Below are positions 1 to 4,689 of a stretch of 6,340 nucleotides of DNA, in pieces; positions within the stretch are counted from its first letter, which is position 1, and every line of letters starts with the position of its first letter. Source of the stretch: an uncultured Bacteroidota bacterium (lineage in GTDB: Bacteria; Bacteroidota; Bacteroidia; Chitinophagales; Chitinophagaceae); NCBI GenBank assembly GCA_903881265.1, contig CAIRSV010000060.1:1-6340 (forward strand), in the 5' to 3' direction. A program made the position numbers and the translations under genes. The notes below the pieces were generated by a model. That model was not told the DNA's origin, ran no database searches, and saw nothing but the letters and a program-made list of their open reading frames with translations.

Positions 1-56
1 GCCTGCGCCGTCAAGCCCACGATTTGCAGCAGTAAAATAGTAAGGATCGGTTTCAT
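1..56 (-). CDS. N-terminus of an exported protein (partial, runs off the left edge)
   Basis: On the minus strand an ATG at 56-54 opens a frame that stays open to the window edge. The visible 18 codons read MKPILTILLLQIVGLTAQ and the next codon begins GC. One lysine followed by about twelve hydrophobic residues and then LTAQ-A is the classic shape of a Bacteroidota Sec signal peptide, cleaved near the AQ. The product is therefore probably periplasmic, outer-membrane or secreted. Nothing of the mature protein is visible, so no family can be assigned. The gene is divergent from the methyltransferase to its right. A Bacteroidota-like promoter box lies about 20 bp upstream of the start. The call rests on the signal peptide and on its position beside a long non-coding gap. 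Confidence 0.6.
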   Translation of the reverse strand, partial: MKPILTILLLQIVGLTAQ

Positions 57-75
57 GTTATTTACATTGAGACGA

Positions 76-82
76 CAAAGTA
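76..82 (-). promoter_or_regulatory. Possible -7 promoter box for the leftmost minus-strand gene
   Basis: Read on the minus strand this is TACTTTG, which resembles the Bacteroidota -7 consensus TAnnTTTG with one spacer base missing. It would put the transcript start roughly 13 bp before the ATG at 56. No convincing TTG/TTTG -33 element is seen at the usual distance, so the call is weak. Confidence 0.3.
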
Positions 83-455
83 CATCAAATGAAACGGAGA
101 TTAAAATGACCTGTGTTAGGTTTTTTTTTATGGGGTCGGGGTCTGTTACTTTTATCGGCTGTGGTGGCGATGGCACCGTTCATCGTAAGAAGTATATTCA
201 GCAGTTGGATTGACTCGTTGTAAAACATTTTTTTTGCCGTGCTGCTTGTCTTCACGGACTACGCTTTATCTACATTGTTCAGTTCCTAAGGATACGAACG
301 GAGGCTGAGAATTATCCACTTTCGTTACCACTCATCCTGCATATTCCGTCAATCTATCTTACTTCGACCAATACTATGCAATATCATTTGGTTCTTAAAT
401 CTTCTGTAGTACATTCGCCTTATAAAAAGGCGCATTATGTTACCCCTAATGATCG

Positions 456-461
456 AAAGGA
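456..461 (+). promoter_or_regulatory. Ribosome binding site deciding the methyltransferase start
   Basis: AAAGGA ends 7 bases before the ATG at 469, a good Shine-Dalgarno-like spacing. The upstream in-frame ATG at 376 has no such element. This favours Met-469 as the start. Confidence 0.5.
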
Positions 462-468
462 ATATTAC

Positions 469-1383
469 ATGACGAAAAACGAATTGTTTAGTGAATTAGA
501 CCGTATTGAACGTTTTGCCAATCTTTCCCGATTTCAACGCCTTCTCACAACGCCACGAAAATATTTGTTCGGCTTGCTTTATAAGAACTTGTTTTATCGC
601 ATGCATTCCAGCGGAAAACGCATAGATACCTGCACATTTTTCAGAAGGCCAATTCAATTAGTCTTGCCCGGTGCGATGGATATTTATCTATGTGGTGGCA
701 AAACCCACGCATCCGAAATTAGGTTGGCACGTTTTCTCATTCATCATCTGTACGACGATGATACCTTTCTTGATATAGGCGCCCATCTCGGTTACTTTTC
801 ATTGCTTGCGTCAGAGATTGTTACGAATGGTCAGGTTGTCGCTGTTGAAGCATCGCCCACAAGCTTTTCGCTGCTGACACACAATATTTCACCCGTTGCC
901 AATATCAAGGCCATGAACCTTGCCTTGTCGGATGATAATGGCACGATTGATTTTTTGGAGTTCCCTGTCCTGTATGCCGAATTTAATACACAAGAGAAAG
1001 AACAATACAAGCAGGAAGAATGGTTTAAAAAAGTAAAGCCTCAAACAGTGAATACAGCGGCTATGAAAGGGAGTGATTTTATTTCTATGCACGCACTCAA
1101 TCCGGCGATGATCAAAATTGATGTGGAAGGTGCCGAAGAGAAAGTGATACGCGGGTTACTCGATTTTCTCAATTCCACCGTAGCCTATGTCGTTATGGAG
1201 TTTGCCAATCGCAATCGAGGGAATGACAATCATCGAATGGCAGAGCAGCATTTGTGTTCGGTCGGGTATAGTCCGCATTTCATCAATAACGAAGGCGAGC
1301 TCGAAACCATCATAGGCAGCACCGACGAGTATATCAGTGCGAGTGGAATGGAATCAGATAATATTGTCTATCTGAAAATGTGA
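469..1383 (+). CDS. FkbM-family SAM-dependent methyltransferase
   Basis: The product is 304 residues from the ATG at 469. The frame can be extended to ATG 376, giving 335 residues, but the extra 31 do not look like the family and lack a ribosome binding site. FkbM-type enzymes (PF05050) transfer a methyl group from S-adenosylmethionine, usually to a hydroxyl of a sugar or small metabolite. The Rossmann core is clear. FLDIGAHLGYF (100-110) is motif I with its Gly-rich SAM loop, and VVAVEASP (123-130) carries the acidic residue expected to bind the ribose. MIKIDVEGAEEKVIRG (214-229) is the FkbM signature, and VVMEF (241-245) is a further core strand. The C-terminus DNIVYLKM (297-304) is typical of a final strand. 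Residues 1-60 are a basic, helical family-variable region. No signal peptide is seen, so it is probably cytoplasmic. The substrate is unknown; glycan or lipid neighbours that might indicate one are absent. The family call is strong and the exact role is open. Confidence 0.88.
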   Translation: MTKNELFSELDRIERFANLSRFQRLLTTPRKYLFGLLYKNLFYRMHSSGKRIDTCTFFRRPIQLVLPGAMDIYLCGGKTHASEIRLARFLIHHLYDDDTFLDIGAHLGYFSLLASEIVTNGQVVAVEASPTSFSLLTHNISPVANIKAMNLALSDDNGTIDFLEFPVLYAEFNTQEKEQYKQEEWFKKVKPQTVNTAAMKGSDFISMHALNPAMIKIDVEGAEEKVIRGLLDFLNSTVAYVVMEFANRNRGNDNHRMAEQHLCSVGYSPHFINNEGELETIIGSTDEYISASGMESDNIVYLKM

Positions 1384-1421
1384 TCCTCTAATTTGCATTA
1401 GATTTTAATTCGGTCTGTTCT

Positions 1422-1429
1422 TACATTTG
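1422..1429 (+). promoter_or_regulatory. -7 promoter box for the M1 aminopeptidase
   Basis: TACATTTG is an exact match to the Bacteroidota -7 consensus TAnnTTTG. It lies 21 bp before the ATG at 1451, which implies a leader of roughly 15 bases. The nearest TTTG that could serve as the -33 element is at 1392-1395, a 26-bp gap that is somewhat longer than usual. The box suggests the aminopeptidase is transcribed independently of the methyltransferase upstream. Confidence 0.5.
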
Positions 1430-1450
1430 AAATTCTAAAATATTCTTGAT

Positions 1451-3304
1451 ATGAGATTAATGATTTGTTCCGTGATGCTGATTATGGCTTTCGCTTCTTG
1501 CACAACGAAGGTGCAGGATAAAGATGCGGTGTTGAATACCGAAATGCATACCTTCTCGAACTATGAGCAGGTAACCTGTAAACATCTCGATTGGAAAGCG
1601 GTCGTTGATTTTGATGATAAACAAATCAGAGGTCAGGCTACTTGGACGTTTGAAAACAAATCCAATGCGGCGCATATTCATTTTGATACCTACGCCTTAG
1701 GCATCAAACAAATCAAGGTCAATGGTAAGGCGGTGACGTATACCTTAGGAAAATTTGATCCTGTATATGGTAGTGGATTGTCAATTCCTATTGGCGAAAA
1801 TGACAGCGTCGTTTCCATCGAATATCAAACAGGTCCAACCGGCATTGCCTTGCAATGGCTTACACCCGAGCAGACAGCCGGTAAGGTATTGCCTTATTTG
1901 TTTACGCAATGCGAGAGCATTTTTGCGCGCTCCTTATTGCCTTGTCAAGATGTCCCTGCGATTCGTATTACCTACAATGCCGACTTGCAGGTACCTAAAG
2001 GTATGATGGCGGTGATGAGTGCGAAGAACCCAACCGAACGAAATCCTCAGGGTTTGTATCACTTTGAAATGGAAGTGCCTATTCCATCTTATTTGATTGC
2101 ATTAGCCGTCGGCGACATTTCATATAAAGCGATCGACGAACGCAGCGGTGTGTATACCGAGCCTAGTATGTTAGATAAGGCGGCCTCAGAACTGAGCGAT
2201 ATCCCTGCGATGATGAAGGCGGCCGAAGCCTTAGGTGGTCCGTATAAATGGGGTAAGTATGATGTATTGGTGGCGCCACCTTCCTTCCCAATTGGTGGAA
2301 TGGAAAATCCGAGACTGACCTTTGCGACACCTACGATTATAGCCGGCGATAAAAGTTTGGTTTCATTGATTGCACACGAAATGGCGCATAGTTGGAGTGG
2401 CAATTTGGTGACCAATGCCACCTGGAATGATATCTGGTTGAATGAAGGCTATACCACCTATTTCGAGCGACGTATTATGGAAAGTATCAGCGGTAAGTCG
2501 TATAACGATATGTTGTGGGAATTAGGGTATCAGGATATGGAAAGTGATTTAAAAGATTTTGGCATGAAGGGCCCCGATACACGCTTACGTGTCGAATTGA
2601 AAGGTCGTAATCCGGGTGAAGGCTTTACAAACATTCCGTATGAGAAAGGTGCAGTCTTCTTGCGTATGCTAGAAGAAAATACTGGCCGTGCGAAATTTGA
2701 TACATACTTGAATGATTATTTTCAATCGAATGCGTTTACACCAATGACCACCAAGAAATGTTTGGAGTATATGGATGAGCATTTATTCAATCACGATCAA
2801 GCCTTGCGCAAAAAGCTGAAGGTCGATGAGTGGGTGTATGAAACGGGTCTGCCTGATAATTGTCCGCATACAAACCCTGCCCGTTTTGTGTCGGTTGATA
2901 GTGCACGGTTGGCTTTTGAAAAAGGTAGTATGGCAAAGGCGATTCATACCGCGGCATGGTCTACACACGAATGGTTGCAATTTCTCCGCAAGGTCACACA
3001 TCCCTTGCCATTGGACAAGATGAAGGATCTTGATCATACCTTCAAGCTCACAGGCATTGGCAACAGCGAAATCGCCGACGAATGGTATAAGCTTTGTATT
3101 GCATCCGATTATGTGACGGCATATCCTAGCGTTGAAAGGTTTTTGGCCTCAGTAGGCCGTCAAAAATTTCTTGAACCACTGTATGGCGAAATGATGAAGA
3201 CAGAAAAAGGGAAGGCAATGGCTAAAACAATTTTCAGCAACGCAAGAAATAATTATCATCCGATTACTGCACTGAAAATCGAGAAGCTACTAAAAGGGAA
3301 ATAA
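1451..3304 (+). CDS. M1-family zinc aminopeptidase lipoprotein, leukotriene-A4-hydrolase-like
   Basis: The product is 617 residues, the usual length of LTA4H-like M1 peptidases. These remove N-terminal residues from peptides using one zinc ion. Residues 1-17 form a lipoprotein signal ending FASC, so Cys17 is probably lipidated and the enzyme sits in the periplasm or on a membrane. QCESIFARSLLPCQD (153-167) is the conserved N-terminal-domain motif. GGMEN (282-286) is the exopeptidase motif, with Glu285 binding the substrate amine. HEMAH (309-313) plus Glu332 is the zinc site, with Glu310 as catalytic base. PYEKG (396-400) carries the catalytic Tyr397. The C-terminal helical domain has GRQKF (569-573); Arg570 and Lys572 match the carboxylate-binding pair of human LTA4H, and NYHPITA (601-607) is also conserved. 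Gly389 stands where LTA4H has Asp375, so epoxide hydrolase activity is not expected. No strong Shine-Dalgarno is present; Met4 is an alternative start. Confidence 0.95.
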   Translation: MRLMICSVMLIMAFASCTTKVQDKDAVLNTEMHTFSNYEQVTCKHLDWKAVVDFDDKQIRGQATWTFENKSNAAHIHFDTYALGIKQIKVNGKAVTYTLGKFDPVYGSGLSIPIGENDSVVSIEYQTGPTGIALQWLTPEQTAGKVLPYLFTQCESIFARSLLPCQDVPAIRITYNADLQVPKGMMAVMSAKNPTERNPQGLYHFEMEVPIPSYLIALAVGDISYKAIDERSGVYTEPSMLDKAASELSDIPAMMKAAEALGGPYKWGKYDVLVAPPSFPIGGMENPRLTFATPTIIAGDKSLVSLIAHEMAHSWSGNLVTNATWNDIWLNEGYTTYFERRIMESISGKSYNDMLWELGYQDMESDLKDFGMKGPDTRLRVELKGRNPGEGFTNIPYEKGAVFLRMLEENTGRAKFDTYLNDYFQSNAFTPMTTKKCLEYMDEHLFNHDQALRKKLKVDEWVYETGLPDNCPHTNPARFVSVDSARLAFEKGSMAKAIHTAAWSTHEWLQFLRKVTHPLPLDKMKDLDHTFKLTGIGNSEIADEWYKLCIASDYVTAYPSVERFLASVGRQKFLEPLYGEMMKTEKGKAMAKTIFSNARNNYHPITALKIEKLLKGK

Positions 3305-3307
3305 GAC

Positions 3308-3688
3308 TTACTGCTGTTTTCGGGATAAGGTAAACAGCAGGCCTGTCTCGACAACTGTATAGACTAAGTAGACAAACATCAACAGAAATAGATCGGGTTT
3401 GTGTAATTTCTTTTGCAGTAGAAAAAGGAGTATACCTACGGCAACAATACAAAGAAAGAATTTTAGAAAGGTACCGCCCATCACGCCACGAACAAATTTA
3501 TTCGGATTGTCGCTATTGACCGAGCGTGCCGAAATGAAATAGGAAAGGAAACTGATAGCAGCCACAACAAGGGTTCCGTAAAGGATGATGGTACGAGTAA
3601 AATAACCATCAGGTGCCGACAATAGAATTTCGACTGCTAGCAAGACAATCGTCGTAAGGGCAAAAATGAAATAAGATTTAGTATTCAT
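3308..3688 (-). CDS. Four-helix membrane protein, AtpI/UncI-like
   Basis: The product is 126 residues with four predicted membrane helices at about 5-23, 33-53, 71-91 and 98-120. Between helices 2 and 3 is a polar segment, SARSVNSDNPNK (53-64). Size and topology match the UncI/AtpI family, whose E. coli member is of similar length. Its third helix has the same Gly-x-x-x-Lys arrangement seen here in GGTFLKFFL (71-79). AtpI proteins are accessory factors of the F1Fo ATP synthase, implicated in c-ring assembly or in Mg/Ca handling near the membrane. The ATG overlaps the stop of atpZ (ATGA, 4 bp) and has no Shine-Dalgarno, so translation is probably coupled to atpZ. In Bacteroidota I recall a protein of this size and place directly before atpB, usually annotated as hypothetical. 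Here atpB does not follow: the next gene is the convergent aminopeptidase, only 3 bp away. The family call rests on context and topology more than on identity. Confidence 0.75.
   Translation of the reverse strand: MNTKSYFIFALTTIVLLAVEILLSAPDGYFTRTIILYGTLVVAAISFLSYFISARSVNSDNPNKFVRGVMGGTFLKFFLCIVAVGILLFLLQKKLHKPDLFLLMFVYLVYTVVETGLLFTLSRKQQ
3311..3340 (-). terminator. Inverted repeat at the convergent gene ends, possible terminator
   Basis: CTGCTGTTT (3311-3319) and AAACAGCAG (3332-3340) are perfect 9-bp inverted repeats around a 12-base loop. On the minus strand the hairpin falls in the last codons of the AtpI-like gene (LLFTLSRKQQ) and is followed by its stop and a moderately T-rich tail into the end of the aminopeptidase gene. 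On the plus strand no T tract follows. It may end minus-strand transcription, but the T tract is interrupted, so this is tentative. Confidence 0.35.
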
Positions 3689-3876
3689 TTGGAGGTGTCT
3701 TTATATATTTTCCAGAAGGTGACAAAAAGAATCAAGAGGGGTAGGGTTGTGGTGAATATGGGAAATGACAAGCTTAGCAGATGATCTACTTTATATCCTA
3801 TAAAAATAGTCACGGCTAGCGTGACTAAAAATTGGGTTGCCATTCCGGCATATTTCAATAGATCGTTATTTTGCAT
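3685..3876 (-). CDS. atpZ: AtpZ/AtpI-type small ATP synthase accessory protein
   Basis: The product is 63 residues with two membrane helices, about 9-29 and 36-56. The first helix ends IGYKVDHLL (26-34), matching the conserved Gly-aromatic-x-x-Asp turn of the ATPase gene 1 / AtpZ family (PF09527). These proteins are encoded at the head of atp operons and are thought to help assemble the Fo sector or supply divalent cations. The start at 3876 overlaps the last 11 bp of the bactofilin gene. A GGTGGA about 5 bases upstream, inside the bactofilin gene, can act as ribosome binding site. The TGA stop overlaps the ATG of the next gene. Length is normal for the short Bacteroidota versions, and the gene appears intact. 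The name is used in the family sense; the function here has not been tested. Confidence 0.85.
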   Translation of the reverse strand: MQNNDLLKYAGMATQFLVTLAVTIFIGYKVDHLLSLSFPIFTTTLPLLILFVTFWKIYKDTSK

Positions 3877-4387
3877 TCAGATCCACCGTATTCGTAGCGG
3901 CCGGTTTCGGTGCTGCAGCAGGAGCTACTGATGCAACGCCCATTGTGCAGTTGCCATTGAACTTCACACCGTTCTCGATCACAAGTTTTCCAGTATTGAT
4001 ATCACCATCGATTGTGGCATTCCCTTTCAGATAAAGAATATCAGCGACTTTTAATTTTCCACCTACATTACCTGCGATTTCAGCGCTTTGGCAAATGATA
4101 TCACCTTCTACTTTTCCGGTTCCAGAGATAATTACTTTTCCTTTTGATGTCACAGTTCCTTTGACAGTGCCTTCAATCTTGATATCACCTTCGATCTTGA
4201 TCTGCCCGTCAAGAGTTGTGCCTTCAGAAATGCTTGTCTGTGGTGTAGACGAATAGGATGGCGTTGACTGATAACCCTGTGATGCGGCAGGTTGTGCCGC
4301 TGCAGGAGTGGGTCTTGCTGTTTGAGTTGCTGCGCTGCCTGCTGCAGGTGTTTCGCGTGGGTCTTTACTTGAAGAGAAGATAGACAT
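3866..4387 (-). CDS. Bactofilin (polymer-forming cytoskeletal protein)
   Basis: The product is 173 residues with the architecture of bactofilins (PF04519, formerly DUF583). Residues 1-10 form a short polar start (MSIFSSSKDP) that may contact the membrane. Residues 11-52 are a disordered linker rich in Ala, Pro, Ser, Thr and Gln. Residues 53-147 are a right-handed beta-helix built of short Gly-punctuated rungs, for example GQIKIEGDIKIEGTVKG (61-77), GKVEGDIIC (91-99) and IDGDINTGKLVIENG (126-140). Residues 150-173 are an Ala/Pro tail. Bactofilins polymerise without nucleotide into filaments that help place wall enzymes, stalks or motility machinery. The gene is first in the three-gene minus-strand operon with atpZ and the AtpI-like gene, and overlaps atpZ by 11 bp. 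Its ATG follows an A-rich leader without Shine-Dalgarno, which is usual in this phylum. No exact TAnnTTTG box was found upstream. The family call is secure. Confidence 0.93.
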   Translation of the reverse strand: MSIFSSSKDPRETPAAGSAATQTARPTPAAAQPAASQGYQSTPSYSSTPQTSISEGTTLDGQIKIEGDIKIEGTVKGTVTSKGKVIISGTGKVEGDIICQSAEIAGNVGGKLKVADILYLKGNATIDGDINTGKLVIENGVKFNGNCTMGVASVAPAAAPKPAATNTVDLNAK

Positions 4388-4413
4388 ATGTTTTTTTGTT
4401 TAAGAGCGTGAAA

Positions 4414-4653
4414 TTAATTTTTTTTCTTTACTTTCTTCTTTTTTTGATTGTCTTCTTTTACAATGGCTAAATCGATGTGTTCGCAATGATGGCTCAACGA
4501 ACTAATTTAGTGGTCTTTGCAATTGTGGTCAATGCGTGTGTGTTCGTATAAAAGCGCCGTAAAACGTTCACGCTGTTCCCGGTCGTATTCTCTGATTATT
4601 AAGGCTGTATTGTGTAGATTTACAATTCTTAGAATCGAATTAATCTTGAAATA
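4414..4653 (-). pseudogene. Stop-interrupted small coding-like frame upstream of the bactofilin
   Basis: On the minus strand one frame is open from 4653 to a TAA at 4509-4507 and then, in the same frame, from 4506 to a TAA at 4416-4414. The translation looks like a charged, helical protein rather than random AT-rich DNA: LIIREYDREQRERFTALLYE before the stop, SLSHHCEHIDLAIVKED after it, then a lysine-rich tail. Without the internal TAA it would be about 79 residues, ending 26 bp before the bactofilin ATG. A CAA-to-TAA change would explain the break. No ATG, GTG or TTG start is present in the first segment, so the beginning also seems lost. I do not recognise the family. Alternatives are chance, or a 27-residue peptide from TTG 4497. 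Intergenic sequence in 4388-4689 outside this frame is AT-rich with nothing else clear. Confidence 0.4.
4641..4648 (+). promoter_or_regulatory. Possible -7 box for porW
   Basis: TAATCTTG matches seven of eight positions, counting the two free ones, of TAnnTTTG. It is 41 bp before the GTG start at 4690. A TTTA at 4619-4622 is at a plausible -33 distance but does not fit well. The site overlaps the decayed minus-strand frame. Confidence 0.25.
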
Positions 4654-4689
4654 TCAAATAATTTTAGTTTTTTTGAGTTTATTAAAAAA

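Larger units (their letters stand above)
57..468. other. Divergent intergenic region with poly-T runs and no convincing gene
   Basis: This stretch separates the minus-strand exported protein from the methyltransferase. It contains a run of nine T (121-129) and one of eight T (228-235). On the plus strand the frame from GTG 113 to TAA 287-289 is strongly hydrophobic (for example GLLLLSAVVAMAPF and later FFAVLLVFTDYAL), but it is broken by TAA at 221-223. An ATG at 106 sits in another frame and would join it only if the T9 run were T8. On the minus strand a 47-codon frame (228-85) begins with ATG after a run of A. None of these matches a family I recognise. The 376-468 part is open in frame with the methyltransferase but is judged untranslated leader. 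No hairpin terminator or tRNA was seen. Confidence 0.5.

Noticed and set aside
376..468. N-terminal extension of the methyltransferase from ATG 376
   Set aside because: The 31 extra residues do not resemble the FkbM family, there is no ribosome binding site at 376, and AAAGGA lies at good spacing before ATG 469.
2089..2421. 110-codon minus-strand frame inside the aminopeptidase
   Set aside because: It is antisense to the catalytic region of a clearly real gene, and its product has no recognisable features.
3837..4034. Plus-strand frame of 65 codons across the atpZ/bactofilin overlap
   Set aside because: It is antisense to bactofilin beta-helix codons. The hydrophobic Ala/Phe-rich product is what a charged, Gly-rich gene gives in antisense.
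4418..4462. Pyrimidine-rich tract as a phase-variation repeat
   Set aside because: The tract has no regular unit. On the minus strand it encodes the lysine-rich tail of the broken frame and serves as an A-rich leader for the bactofilin.
4486..4551. 21-residue hydrophobic plus-strand peptide (MMAQRTNLVVFAIVV...)
   Set aside because: It lacks a ribosome binding site and is antisense to the charged minus-strand frame, which explains the hydrophobic composition.
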